DNA of 64,000 nt from CADEFX01 sp963840425 (GTDB lineage Bacteria > Pseudomonadota > Alphaproteobacteria > Rhizobiales > Hyphomicrobiaceae): assembly GCA_963840425.1 (NCBI GenBank), contig CAWIYZ010000033.1, positions 589,571-653,570 on the forward strand, in the 5' to 3' direction. Every line of letters begins with the position of its first letter. The stretch's first letter is position 1. The position numbers and the translations under genes are program-made. Shown in pieces: positions 7,954-18,058 of this stretch. Under the pieces are notes generated by a model, which saw nothing but the letters and a program-made list of their open reading frames with translations, had not been told where the DNA came from and searched no databases.

Positions 7954-9449
7954 ATGCCTGCAGCGACAATCGATGCCGACGTGATCGTAGTCGGCGGAGG
8001 CGGAACGGGGCTGGCTGCAGCCGCCACGGCCGCGCGTCTCGGCCGCAAGGTCATCCTCATCGAAAAGAATGCCGCTCTCGGCGGCAGCACGGCGTGGTCG
8101 GTTGGCTCCATCTCGGTCAATCGCAGCCCGCACCAGAAGCGCGCGGGCATCACGGATTCGCCCGATGAGCATTTCGAGGACCTCATCCTACTGGCCGGCA
8201 CCAAGGCCAACCGCGACAACCCCGCGTTGCGCCGCATCCTGGTCGACAACATCAGCGAGACGTTCGACTGGTTGCTGTCGACCGGCCTCGTGTTCACGGG
8301 GCCTGCGCTCGAGCCGCCGCACCGCTATCCACGCATGCACAACGTGTTGCCCAACTCGCGCGCGTTTCCCCACTACCTCGGCCGCCATTGCCGCGCGCTC
8401 GGCGTCGACATCCGCACATCGGTTGTGGCCGAGCAGATCGTCCGCGACGGCGATCGCGCCAGCTCCGTCATCGCACGCGGGCCGGGCGGACAAACTTTAC
8501 AGTTCCGCGCTCGTCACGGCATCGTTCTGGCCACCGGTGACTACAGCGGCGACCGAGAGCTGAAAGCGCAACTCGCCACCGAGACTGCGGCGAAGACCTC
8601 TGCCGTCAATGTCACCAACACCGGCGACGGCCACAGACTGGCGCTCGCCCTCGGCGCCAGCATCGTCAACGGCGACATCGTGCACGGGCCGCGTCTGCGT
8701 TTCGTGTCGCCGGCCAAGCCGAGCCTGATCCGCCGCCTGCCTGCCAATGTCTCTCATTGCGCATGCAGCAAAATTTGCAGCGGAGAAACTGCCCGCTGCG
8801 CTGCTGCGTCCATTCCTGATGAGCTTCGTGACGACCGCCCTCGGCGTGGAAGCCAACCTCTACAAGCACGGCGCCATCCTGGTGAATGCGCGCGGTGAGC
8901 GGTTCACCGATGAGCTCGGCGCTCCGCAAGACGCGCTGCCAGACCAGCCGGATCAGGTTGCCTACGCCATCCTGGACGGCACAATCGCCGAGACCTTCTC
9001 GCGCTGGCCGAACTTCGTCTCGACTGCACCCGGGGTCGCCTACGCCTACATCGACGACTATCGCCGCAACCGCCGCGACATCTTCCACGAAGCGCCGACG
9101 CCGGAAGCTCTGGCCGCCCGGATCAACGTGCCGCCACTCACAGCTCGCACAGACACTCGCTGCCAGCAGCAAGCTGAAGCAGCCGCCCTACATCGCTCTC
9201 GGTCCCATCAAACCCTACGTTGTCCTGACCGACGGCGGCTTGCGCGTCACCGAGCAACTCGAGGTGATCGGTGCCGACGGCGCACCCATTCCCGGCCTCT
9301 ATGCGGCCGGCGCAACCGGGCAGGGCGGGCTCCTGCTCTATGGCCACGGTCATCATCTCGGCTGGGCGTTCGTGTCGGGCCGCATCGCCGGCCGCAACGC
9401 GGCGCTCAATGGCGCGAGCACACAAGCACTCGGGAAAGCACTAGTGTGA
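7954..9449 (+). CDS. FAD-dependent fumarate reductase/ketosteroid dehydrogenase-like flavoprotein, two frameshifts
   Basis: The corrected product is about 497 aa. The N-terminus has the FAD dinucleotide motif DVIVVGGGGTGLAAAATAARLG and VILIEKNAALGGSTAWS. The C-terminus has PIPGLYAAGATGQGGLLLYG, typical of the fumarate reductase flavoprotein family. The frame breaks twice, each time as if one base were added: near 8748 (after RRLPAN, resuming SLIAHAAKFA) and near 9143 (after NVPPLT, resuming LAQTLAASSK). No other stops occur in the composite frame. The stop TGA lies inside the CTAGTGTGA end of a palindromic repeat. The neighbour at 9606 encodes a related flavoprotein. Substrate unknown. Confidence 0.72.
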
Positions 9450-9604
9450 TGATCGAGAAATTCGCCCTTCCTCTCGGCACGTCTCTGAGCGAATTTATCG
9501 ATCTGAATCACACTAGAATTATCGGTAGGCTAGTGTCTTTTCGATCGCGAAGTTCGTTCAATGCTTGCCTCGAAGTCTGTCGAACTTCGCGATCGGGACA
9601 CTAG
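9441..9604. repeat. CTAG-bounded palindromes, families A (9441-9516) and B (9530-9604)
   Basis: Family A runs from CTAGTGTGATGATCGAGAAA to GAATCACACTAG, an imperfect inverted repeat whose inner arms are GAGAAATTCG and CGAATTTATCGATC. Family B runs from CTAGTGTCTTTTCGATCGCG to CGCGATCGGGACACTAG with GAAGTTCG/CGAACTTC inner arms. The A+B pair recurs at 39870-40033, and A alone at 29062. The left end supplies the stop codon of the preceding gene; the right end lies 1 bp before the next start codon. Confidence 0.85.
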
Positions 9605-9605
9605 C

Positions 9606-11048
9606 ATGAGCGCGGAACAGGCGTGCGACGTTATCGTTGTCGGCGGTGGCATCGCGGGCCTCGTCACCGCAGTGCGAGCGGCCGAGCTCGGCCTTTCCGT
9701 CACGCTGCTGGAGAAAGGCCGGGAGGAGCGCTACCTGTGCAACGCGCGCATGTCCGGCGGCGTCTTCCACCTCGCCTTCCACGACCCGAAGACCTTCCCT
9801 GACGAATTGCTCGCGGCGGTCAACGCCGCCAGCGGCGGGTACGCCGATCCAGTGCTGACCAAAGTCGTGGCGCAGCGCGCGGGCAATCTCGTCGAGTGGC
9901 TGCGTGGCCAGGGTGCCCGCTTCATCCGCGCCGGCAATGTCGCCTGGCAGAACTACATCCTAGCGCCGCCGCGCCTGCTGCGGGCAGGTATCGACTGGAT
10001 GGGCCGCGGTCCCGACGTGCTGCTACGCCAGCTCAGCGCCGCCCTGCAGCAGCGCGGCGGCAAGATCCGTCTCGGTGCGCGTGGACATGCGCTCGTCATG
10101 GACAACGGACGCTGCACTGGCATCGAAGCCGACGTCGACGGCCAATCCGTGCGCTTTTCTGCACGCGCGGTCGTGCTGGCGGATGGCGGCTTCCAGTCCA
10201 ACCTGGACATGGTGCGCCAGCACATTTCGCCGGAGCCCGGCAAGCTTAAGCAGCGCGGTGGCGCCACCGGCACCGGTGACGGCATGCGCATGGCGCAGGA
10301 CGCGGGCGCCGCACTCACGACCCTCGACCGTTTCTACGGCCATCTCCTGTGCCGGGACGCCATGCACAGCGACAAGGTCTGGCCCTATCCCGAACTCGAC
10401 GGCGTTGCCACCGCGTCCATCCTGGTCGACACCCATGGCCGGCGGTTCGCCGACGAGGGCATGGGCGGCGTCTGGCTTGCCAACACCATCGCCCGACAGC
10501 CCGATCCGCTGTGTGCGACCATCGTGTTCGATGCCAAGATCTGGGAGGGGCCGGGCCGTTCGGCGCGCATTCCCGCCAATCCATCGCTGGCGAATGCCGG
10601 AGGCACTATTCACACTGCGCCGACCCTTGATGCACTAGCCGCGATGGCCGGGCTCCACGCCGAAATCCTGCAAACCACAGTCGCCGCCTACAATGAGGCT
10701 GTGCGCATGGAGCGCACGGATACGCTGTCACCGCCACGCTCTACCAATCGCTTCAAGCCCTGGCCGATCGAGGCGCCACCCTTCTACGCCATCCCCGTCT
10801 GCGCCGGCATCACCTACACGATGGGCGGCATCAGGATCGATGCCGACGCGCGCGTGCTGCGCCCCGACGGCAGCGCGATCGACGGCCTCTATGCGGCAGG
10901 CTCCACCACGGGCGGCCTGGAGGGCGGAGCGCGCGCCGCCTATCTCGGCGGACTGACCAAGGCCGGCGTGCAAGGCCTTTGTGCCGCCGAGCACATCGCG
11001 CGTACACTCTCAACGGACACAGCCAGCAAGGGAAGAACGCCCGCATGA
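9606..11048 (+). CDS. FAD-dependent tricarballylate/fumarate reductase-like flavoprotein
   Basis: 480 aa, intact. The start MSAEQACDVIVVGGGIAGLV is chosen because the FAD motif begins there and an upstream start would lie inside the palindromic repeat. Other family marks are VTLLEKG, RRFADEGMGG, YTMGGIRIDADARVL and DGLYAAGSTTGGLEGGARAAYLGG. This resembles TcuA-type tricarballylate dehydrogenases and fumarate reductase flavoproteins, which bind FAD and oxidise or reduce C-C bonds of carboxylic acids. Its TGA overlaps the next start by 4 bp (ATGA), so translation is coupled. Confidence 0.8.
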   Translation: MSAEQACDVIVVGGGIAGLVTAVRAAELGLSVTLLEKGREERYLCNARMSGGVFHLAFHDPKTFPDELLAAVNAASGGYADPVLTKVVAQRAGNLVEWLRGQGARFIRAGNVAWQNYILAPPRLLRAGIDWMGRGPDVLLRQLSAALQQRGGKIRLGARGHALVMDNGRCTGIEADVDGQSVRFSARAVVLADGGFQSNLDMVRQHISPEPGKLKQRGGATGTGDGMRMAQDAGAALTTLDRFYGHLLCRDAMHSDKVWPYPELDGVATASILVDTHGRRFADEGMGGVWLANTIARQPDPLCATIVFDAKIWEGPGRSARIPANPSLANAGGTIHTAPTLDALAAMAGLHAEILQTTVAAYNEAVRMERTDTLSPPRSTNRFKPWPIEAPPFYAIPVCAGITYTMGGIRIDADARVLRPDGSAIDGLYAAGSTTGGLEGGARAAYLGGLTKAGVQGLCAAEHIARTLSTDTASKGRTPA

Positions 11049-11563
11049 TCTACCTGGTCGAGATGGATTTTCGCGATCCGGAACGCGAAGCCGACTGGCA
11101 CATTTGGTATCTGGACCACATCACCAGCCTGATCCGGCACGTGCCCGGCTTCACGGCCACGCAGCGCTTCCGCGCGCTGACTGCCATGCCCTCGCCCTGG
11201 CTCGCGCTGCACGAGGTCAACTCGCCGGCCCTGTTCGAGAGCAAGGAATACAAGTCGCACGGCGGGCCGGTCTCGACCGGGGAATGGCGCGAGCGGCACA
11301 CGAACTGGTATCGCAACGTCTACGCCGGCATCGACAAGACGCCGGACGTGCCGATCGACGGCCACCTGCTGATGGCGGACGAAGGGGCCAAAGTGCCCGC
11401 CGCGTTCACCGGCAAGGTCACGTGGCTGGAGAACGTCGGCCTCGACCGCTCGACCAAGGGCCGAGGCATCGCCGTCATCCCTGCGGGCAAGCTGACCGCG
11501 AGCCTGTTCGATCAGCCCGGCATCCATCTGTACAAGCCGATCACGCCGCGCATTCCGGCGTAA
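11045..11563 (+). CDS. Hypothetical protein, probable ferredoxin-like alpha/beta barrel
   Basis: 172 aa starting MIYLVEMDFRDPEREADWHI; the ATG overlaps the stop of the flavoprotein gene. The beginning (YLVEMDF..., WYLDHITSLIRHVPGFTATQRF) has the pattern of dimeric alpha-beta barrel proteins (EthD or DUF4286-like), which are often partners of oxidative enzymes. No catalytic motif is recognised. Translational coupling suggests it works with the flavoprotein in the same pathway. Confidence 0.6.
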   Translation: MIYLVEMDFRDPEREADWHIWYLDHITSLIRHVPGFTATQRFRALTAMPSPWLALHEVNSPALFESKEYKSHGGPVSTGEWRERHTNWYRNVYAGIDKTPDVPIDGHLLMADEGAKVPAAFTGKVTWLENVGLDRSTKGRGIAVIPAGKLTASLFDQPGIHLYKPITPRIPA

Positions 11564-11641
11564 AGCCAGCTGGCTGACAATCCTCGGGACGCGGCGACAG
11601 TAGGTCGCGTCCTGCGTGTGCAGGGCGTATCGGACGCACGA

Positions 11642-11863
11642 ATGGACAACTACCCGACCGTGAAGCTGATCCTGCGCTGGGGCGACCAGATGGCGATTGC
11701 CGCCGCGCTGGCGCCGCCGCTGATCGCGCTGGCGCTCGTCGCCGACGGCTGGAGCTGGCCGACGCTGCTCGCAGGCGTCTTCATCGGCGCGGCGGTGCTC
11801 GTGATCGCCCGCAGCTACGTCGAGCTCATCCGCATCATCGCCGATACGCTGCTGCCGAAGTAA
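11642..11863 (+). CDS. Small two-helix membrane protein
   Basis: 73 aa starting MDNYPTVKLILRWGDQMAIA. Two hydrophobic helices are predicted (about residues 15-36 and 40-60), followed by a short charged tail ending LLPK. It lies between the alpha/beta barrel gene and the sirtuin gene on the same strand, 33 bp before the latter. No family is recognised and no function is assigned. Confidence 0.55.
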   Translation: MDNYPTVKLILRWGDQMAIAAALAPPLIALALVADGWSWPTLLAGVFIGAAVLVIARSYVELIRIIADTLLPK

Positions 11864-11896
11864 GCTGATCCGGAGGCACAGGAGGAGACGCATCGC

Positions 11897-12643
11897 ATGG
11901 CGACGGTGGACGAGCTACGGGGAATGATCGCGCACGCGCGCAACATCGTCGCTTTCACCGGCGCCGGCATATCGACCGAGTCGGGCATTCCCGATTTCCG
12001 CTCGCCCGGCGGGCTGTGGACTAAATACCGTCCGATCGAGTTCGGGGATTTCCTGGCCTCCGCGGAAATGCGCCGCGAGGCCTGGCGGCGCAAGTTTGCC
12101 ATGGACGATGTCATGTTGAAGGCAACGCCCAATGCCGGCCACCGCGCTCTGGCGCGGCTCATCGAGCAGGGCCGGATGGGCGCGGTGATCACGCAGAACA
12201 TCGACGGGTTGCATCAGGCATCCGGCGTCCCCGACGACAAGGTGATCGAGTTGCACGGCAACGGCACCTACGCGAAATGCCTCGATTGCAGCCGGCGTTA
12301 CGAGCTCGACTGGGTGCGGGAGATCTTCGCCGTCGACGAGCGGCTTCCTCTCTGCAGCGCCTGCCGCGGCATCATCAAGACCGCCACCATCTCGTTCGGC
12401 CAGGCCATGCCGGAAGACGCCATGGAGCGCGCCCGGGAGGCCACTGAGGCAGCGGACCTCTTCATTGTTCTGGGCAGCTCGCTTGTGGTGTATCCCGCCG
12501 CCGGGTTTCCGATCATGGCCAAGCGCAACGGATCGCGCCTCATCATCGTCAATCGCGAGCCGACGGAGCAGGACGACATGGCCGATCTCGTCATCAATGC
12601 CGAGATCGGCGCCACAATGAGCCATGCCGTCGGGGTCAATTGA
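11897..12643 (+). CDS. cobB: NAD-dependent protein deacylase, Sir2/CobB family
   Basis: 248 aa, with AGGAGGAG upstream of ATG. All hallmarks are visible: FTGAGISTESGIPDFRSPGG for NAD binding, TQNIDGLHQASG, the catalytic His in VIELHGNG, a zinc site with CLDC and CSAC pairs, and LGSSLVVYPAAGFP. It removes acyl groups from lysines using NAD, in the cytoplasm. Class III-like residues of desuccinylases (Tyr and Arg in the acyl pocket) were not clearly found, so plain deacetylation is favoured. It stands alone after the small membrane protein. Confidence 0.88.
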   Translation: MATVDELRGMIAHARNIVAFTGAGISTESGIPDFRSPGGLWTKYRPIEFGDFLASAEMRREAWRRKFAMDDVMLKATPNAGHRALARLIEQGRMGAVITQNIDGLHQASGVPDDKVIELHGNGTYAKCLDCSRRYELDWVREIFAVDERLPLCSACRGIIKTATISFGQAMPEDAMERAREATEAADLFIVLGSSLVVYPAAGFPIMAKRNGSRLIIVNREPTEQDDMADLVINAEIGATMSHAVGVN

Positions 12644-12773
12644 CGAGGCGTCTGGGCGCCAATAGTAGAAGCGCGCGGCCGGCCAATACATGGCACTATC
12701 TGTTCCAGGGTTATCCCTGATACCGATGCCACTGTCTTAGAGCGACCATCGCCGCCTCACATGAGAGGTATCT

Positions 12774-15285
12774 ATGGTCGCTGCAGCTCTTTCCCTCATT
12801 CGTCTGGTCGCTATCCTCACGGCATTGAGCATCGCCGCGGTAGGTATACCCGTTGCCCTTATCACGGCTGCCCCTGCCGCCGAGTCGGGCGGTCAAAGCG
12901 ACCCGCGTGCGTCGGATCTCGCCCGTCGCACGATCGAGAGGCGCGCTGTCGAAGCCGTCATCTGGGGCATGCCCGCGGTCAACTACGACCTGATGCTTCA
13001 ACAGATGATCAAGACCAAGGCCCAAGGTCGGCGAGGTGATCTACTGGGGCCGACCGCTCGACGCGAAGAACCAGACACTGACGCCGAATCCCGACGCACT
13101 CTACTTCATGGCATTCTTCAACACGAAGGATGGACCGGTCGTCCTAGACCTTCCGGCTGGCGACGCGAACGGATCGTTCAACGGCAACATCGTCACCGTG
13201 TGGCAAATGCCGCTCGAGGACGCCGGGTTGCTCGGCGCCGACAAGGGTGCCGGCGGCAAATACGTGATCCTCCCGCCCAACTACACCGGCGCAAAGCCCG
13301 ATGGCTATATCCCGCTGCAGTCGGATACGTTCGGCGGCTATGCGCTGATCCGGTCCAATCTCGCGAGCCACAGCGAGGCCGACGTCGCGAAATCCATTGC
13401 CTATGGCAAGCAGATGAAGGTCTATCCGCTCGCGCAGGCAGGCAATCCTCCCGCGACCGTCTTTTCAGACGTGAAGGACATCGAGTTCGACTCCACCATC
13501 CGCTACGATGCAAGCTTCTTCGAGCATCTCGACCGGGTCATTCAGAACGAGCCTTGGCTCGATCGCGACCGGACGATGATCGACCAGCTGAAATCGCTCG
13601 GCATCGAAAAGGGCCAGCCTTTCAATCCCAACGAGGCGACCAAGAGACTGCTCAATTCCGCGGCGCGCGAAGCGCAAGGGTGGCTCGAGGCAAAATACGA
13701 TGCCGGTATGCCCCCCTTCTTCTCACCAACGAGCCGTTGGACGTTTCCCGCGCCTCCCGACCTGATCAAAGCCACGCAGGACGCCTATGCCGATCCCAAC
13801 TCGTATCCGACCGACAATCGCGGGATGGCCTACAGCTACGCTTACATCGGCATCAAGCGGTTGGGCGCCGGCCAGTTCTATCTTATCTCCATTCGAGACA
13901 AAGACGGCGATGCCTTCGACGGCGGCAAGACCTATCGCCTGACGGTTCCGCCCAATGTGCCAGTCGAGCAGTACTGGTCGGTGACCGCCTATGACCGGCA
14001 GACGCACGCGCTGATCAAGAATATGCCACGCGCGAGCCGCTCTTCGCAGATCCCCGAGCTGCAGACGAACGCGGACGGCTCGATCGACATCTATTTCGGA
14101 CCCAAGGCGCCGCAAGGCAAGGAATCGAATTGGGTGCCAACCGATCCGGCGCGGAAGTTCGAGCTGATGGCGCGTTTCTATGCGCCGAAGAAGGAGCTCT
14201 TCGACAAGGCTTGGAAGCTGCCAGACGTCGAGAAGGTCGCGACGGTTGCCGAAGGCCGGACGCTGCCAGGTGCAGAGACGCAGCATGCCTCGCAGACTTC
14301 GGCCAGAAACGCTGTTCCCGTCACCGCCGACAACTTCGTTCGCGCGGAGTCAGATTTGTATTTCGCCGGAGCCATCAAGGACGCGGGAGGGATTGGCAAG
14401 TTCTTTCATAATCGGGAGCCGACGCAGATCGACAAGCAAACGGTCATCCGCATGAATCGCGACACACTCTACTCCGGTGCCGTATTCGATCTCGATGCGG
14501 GGCCGGTGACGATCACACTGCCCGATGCAGGCAAGCGTTTCATGTCATTACAAGTGATCAACGAAGACCAGTACACGCCGATGGTCGTCTATCGCCCCGG
14601 CAATGTGACGCTGACAAGAGACAAGATCGGCACGCGTTATGTCGTGACGGCGGTACGCACCCTGGTCGACCCGAATGACCCAAGAGATGTGCAACAGGTG
14701 CATGCCCTGCAGGACGCCATCAAAGTCAACCAGAGAAGTGCCGGCACGTTCGAGGTGCCAAACTGGGATCAGGCCAGCCAGAAAAAGGTGCGTGACGCGC
14801 TGCTAATCCTCGGAACGACCCTGCCGAATTCAAAGGGTATGTTCGGCACCAGGCTTCAGGTCGATCCGACGCGACGCCTGATCGGTGCCGCAATGGCATG
14901 GGGCGGCAACCCCGAGAGGGACGCGACCTACCTCACGGTCACGCCAGCGAACAATGACGATACGTCGCCGCGAAGATTGACCGTCACGGACGTGCCGGTG
15001 GACGGCTTCTGGTCGATCAGCGTGTACAACGCACAGGGCTATTTCGAGAAGAACCCGTACAACGCCTACTCCGTCAACAACATCACGGGTCAAAGGAGCG
15101 GCGATGGCTCGATCGCTGTCCAGTTCGGCGGCTGCGATGGCAACATCCCGAACTGCCTGCCGATCACCCAGGGCTGGAACTACATCGTGCGTCTCTATCG
15201 CCCTCGCGCCGAGATCCTGAACGGGCAATGGAGATTTCCGGAGGCGCAGCCGATGGCGCCGGGTGCTGCGCGGGCGCTGCAATAG
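12774..15285 (+). CDS. Exported protein with two DUF1254-DUF1214 modules, one frameshift
   Basis: The corrected length is about 836 aa. An N-terminal signal (MVAAALSLIRLVAILTALS ... AAPAAESG) precedes the first DUF1254 segment. The frame shifts near 13022, where GCCCAAGGTCGGC has one C more than needed; the corrected reading is MIKTKAKVGEVIYWGRPL. The first DUF1254-DUF1214 module ends near residue 480 (NQTLTPNPDALYFMAFF; MARFYAPKKELFDKAWKLP). A second, shorter module follows (FVRAESDLYFAGAIKDAGG; VDGFWSISVYNAQGYF) to the C-terminus. Single-module proteins are usual; the doubled form looks like a fusion. Function of the family is unknown; a periplasmic location is likely. Confidence 0.75.
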
Positions 15286-15330
15286 TCGCCAGGGAAAGCC
15301 TTGGGAACGGCTTCCATCCCGCCACAACCG

Positions 15331-16293
15331 CTACTGCGCGTAGAGCTCCTTCGTCTTCTTCTGATCGCGCTCGACACGCGCCAGCATGTCCTTCGCGTTC
15401 TCGTATGACGCCAGCACGCCGACGTTGAGCATCTTCTCGCGCACGGCCTTGTCCGCCAGCGCCTCCTTCAAGGCACTATCCCAGGCGGCGACGATATGCG
15501 CGGGCAGACCAGGCGGTCCGGAGATGCCGATCCAGAACAGCGTTTCCACATCGGGCATGCCGAGGTCCTTGGTCGTCGGCACGTCGGCAAGCTGCGGCCA
15601 GCGCTCGGGGCCTGCCACGGCCAGAACACGAATCTTGTTGGCGCTGACTGGGGCGGCGATGGAGCTGTAGGTGCCGGTGCCGAGCGTGACATGGCCGCCT
15701 GCGGTCATGGTCACCGCCTCCTGCCCGCCCTTGAGGGCGATGGCGCGCGGCCGCTTGATGTCGACGCCGAGGTGCGCCGCAAAGCGGCGAAACACCATGT
15801 CCTGCGCGCCGACGCCGCCGAGCGACGTCCAGGTGAAGGTCTCGGCATCCTTCTTCAGCGCCTCGCCGGCGTCCTTCAGCGTCTTGAAGGGCGAATCGGA
15901 GTGCACGATGAACATCATCGGTGTGTAGGAGGTGACCGCGACGAAGGTGCGGTCGGTGACCTTGAAGGGCAGGTTCTTCACCACCGTATCGAGCATCGCG
16001 CTCGAGGCGATGTTGTCCACCAGGAAGGTGGTGCCGTCAGGCTTGGCGGCCATGACCTCGGTCACCGCGGGCACCGTATTGCCGCCCGGCTTGTTGATGA
16101 CCTTGACCGGGACGCCCCAGCGCGCCTCCAGCGTCTGCGCGACGACGCGAGCGCTGGAATCCGTCGATGCGCCGGCCACGAACGGCACGATGAGGTCAAT
16201 GGGCTTGGTCGGATACTTCTCCTGCGCCAGACTGACCGTCGCCGGCAACACGCACACGCCAATCGCCAGCGCGCGCAGCAAACTACGTCTCAT
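15331..16293 (-). CDS. Tripartite tricarboxylate transporter substrate-binding protein (TctC family)
   Basis: 320 aa starting MRRSLLRALAIGVCVLPATV with GGAGGAAG 6 bp upstream. A signal peptide ends near ATVSLAQ. The mature start KYPTKPIDLIVPFVAGASTDSSARVVAQ is the classic Bug/TctC pattern, followed by KPGGNTVPAVTEVMAAKPDG. It binds a small organic acid in the periplasm and hands it to the TctAB membrane pair. The gene lies 62 bp downstream of tctA on the same strand. The ligand is unknown. Confidence 0.9.
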   Translation of the reverse strand: MRRSLLRALAIGVCVLPATVSLAQEKYPTKPIDLIVPFVAGASTDSSARVVAQTLEARWGVPVKVINKPGGNTVPAVTEVMAAKPDGTTFLVDNIASSAMLDTVVKNLPFKVTDRTFVAVTSYTPMMFIVHSDSPFKTLKDAGEALKKDAETFTWTSLGGVGAQDMVFRRFAAHLGVDIKRPRAIALKGGQEAVTMTAGGHVTLGTGTYSSIAAPVSANKIRVLAVAGPERWPQLADVPTTKDLGMPDVETLFWIGISGPPGLPAHIVAAWDSALKEALADKAVREKMLNVGVLASYENAKDMLARVERDQKKTKELYAQ

Positions 16294-16355
16294 TGCTTCC
16301 TCCGTCGTGCGCCCGCCGTTTGGCAGGTCGCATTGCAAATCCAACGAGACCCGGA

Positions 16356-17870
16356 TCAGGTCTCGGTCGCGCTGTCCTTGATCAAGTCCGACACCGTGCG
16401 CGAACGGCGTCTCAAGACGATAGTGAAGCCCAGTACGAGCACGGCCGCAACAATCAGGCTGAAAGCGATGGGCCGCGTGAAGAAGATGGCCGGGCTGCCG
16501 GTCAGCGCAATGGACTGGCGCAGCGCCTGCTCGAACATGGGCCCGAGCAGGAAGCCCAACACCAGCGGCGCCAGCGGCATGGCCAGCCGCCGCATGCCAT
16601 AGCCGATGATCCCGAACAGGAGGGCGACCCATACGTCGAACATCGTGTTGCGCGGCGCGTAGGCGCCGACCACGCAGACGCACAGCACGATGGGGCCCAG
16701 CACATGATAGGGCACACGGCTGATGCGGGCCCACAGGCCCACCAGCGGCAGGTTGAGGATCAGCAGTGCAGTATTGGCGATCAGCATGGAGCCGATCACC
16801 GTCCACACCAGCAGCGCCTGCTGCTGGAACAACATCGGGCCCGGAGTCAGCCCATTGATCAGCAGCGTGCCGAGCATGATGGCCAGCGCGGGACTGGTCG
16901 GAATGCCGAGCGAGAGCAGCGGAATGAAGCCGGCCATGGCGGTGGCGTTGTTGGCGGCCTCGGGCGCCGCCACGCCTTCGATCATGCCGGTACCGAACTT
17001 CTCGGGCGTCTTGGAGATCTGTTTCTCGACATCGTAGGAAAGATAGGCCGTCAGCGCCGGCAGCATGCCCGGAAGCAGGCCCAGCACGAATCCGATCGCT
17101 GTGCCGCGCGCGGACGCTGCCAGCCCGCGCCTGAGCATCGCTCCACGCGGGATCATGGAGAGCCACGAGCCGAGCTTGCCCGAGTAGATGCGGGTAATGT
17201 TCTGCTCGAGGCTGGTCAGCACCTCGGCGATGCCGAACAATCCGATCAGCACCGGAACGATATCGAAGCCCTTCATGAGTTGGATCGAGCCGAAGTTCAG
17301 GCGCTGTGTTCCCGTCAGCGGATCGGTGCCGATCGAGGCCAGCCACATGCCGAAGACGCCGAGCGCCACGCCGGCGATGAGCGAGGAGCCGGCAAAGCTC
17401 ACCAGCGCCACCATGGAAAAGAGGATCAGGCCGAAATACTCCGGTGGACCGAAGCGCAACGCCAGATCGGCCACCTTGGGACCGATGAAGGCAATCGCTG
17501 CCGTACCCAGCATGCCGGCCAGGAACGAGCCGATGGCCGCGATCGCCAGGGCCTGGCCGGCCTGACCGTTCTTCGTCATGGCGAAGCCGTCCTGGGCCGT
17601 GATGACCGAGGACACCTCGCCCGGAATATTCATGAGAATGGCGGTGGTCGAGCCGCCGTACATGGCGCCGTAGTAGATGCCGGCCATGATGATGATGGCG
17701 CCTTCCGGCGGCAGATAGAGCGCTACCGGTAGCAGGATGGCCATGGCCGAGGCCGGACCCAGGCCCGGCAGAATGCCGACGATGGTGCCGAGCAGGCACC
17801 CGATCATGGCAAAGCCGATGTTGGTCAGCGTGAGGGCGTTCGCCAGACCCGCGAGCAGGCCGATGTCCAT
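16356..17870 (-). CDS. tctA: Tripartite tricarboxylate transporter, large membrane subunit TctA
   Basis: 504 aa starting MDIGLLAGLANALTLTNIGF. About twelve hydrophobic helices are visible, with the conserved TctA segments GCLLGTIVGILPGLGPASAM, GIYYGAMYGGSTTAILMNIPGE and LPGMLPALTAYLSYDVEK. It is the transport channel of a secondary carrier driven by an ion gradient. It is transcribed towards tctC, while the small subunit tctB lies divergently at 18059, an unusual split of the normal operon. Confidence 0.92.
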   Translation of the reverse strand: MDIGLLAGLANALTLTNIGFAMIGCLLGTIVGILPGLGPASAMAILLPVALYLPPEGAIIIMAGIYYGAMYGGSTTAILMNIPGEVSSVITAQDGFAMTKNGQAGQALAIAAIGSFLAGMLGTAAIAFIGPKVADLALRFGPPEYFGLILFSMVALVSFAGSSLIAGVALGVFGMWLASIGTDPLTGTQRLNFGSIQLMKGFDIVPVLIGLFGIAEVLTSLEQNITRIYSGKLGSWLSMIPRGAMLRRGLAASARGTAIGFVLGLLPGMLPALTAYLSYDVEKQISKTPEKFGTGMIEGVAAPEAANNATAMAGFIPLLSLGIPTSPALAIMLGTLLINGLTPGPMLFQQQALLVWTVIGSMLIANTALLILNLPLVGLWARISRVPYHVLGPIVLCVCVVGAYAPRNTMFDVWVALLFGIIGYGMRRLAMPLAPLVLGFLLGPMFEQALRQSIALTGSPAIFFTRPIAFSLIVAAVLVLGFTIVLRRRSRTVSDLIKDSATET

Positions 17871-18058
17871 GCAGTATCTCTGGTACGATCCAGCCCTGAA
17901 TTTGGTATTGGCGCGCGCAGGCGCGCGCTCGGGCAGGAGCAATGATTTTCGCCACAACCCTCGCGCCCTTGCTAGCATAGCGAGGCACAAGTCGCCACGC
18001 GCGCTTGCGCGCTGGCCAATCAGATGTGGTTTGCGAACGGCCCCAAAGGGAATACGTC

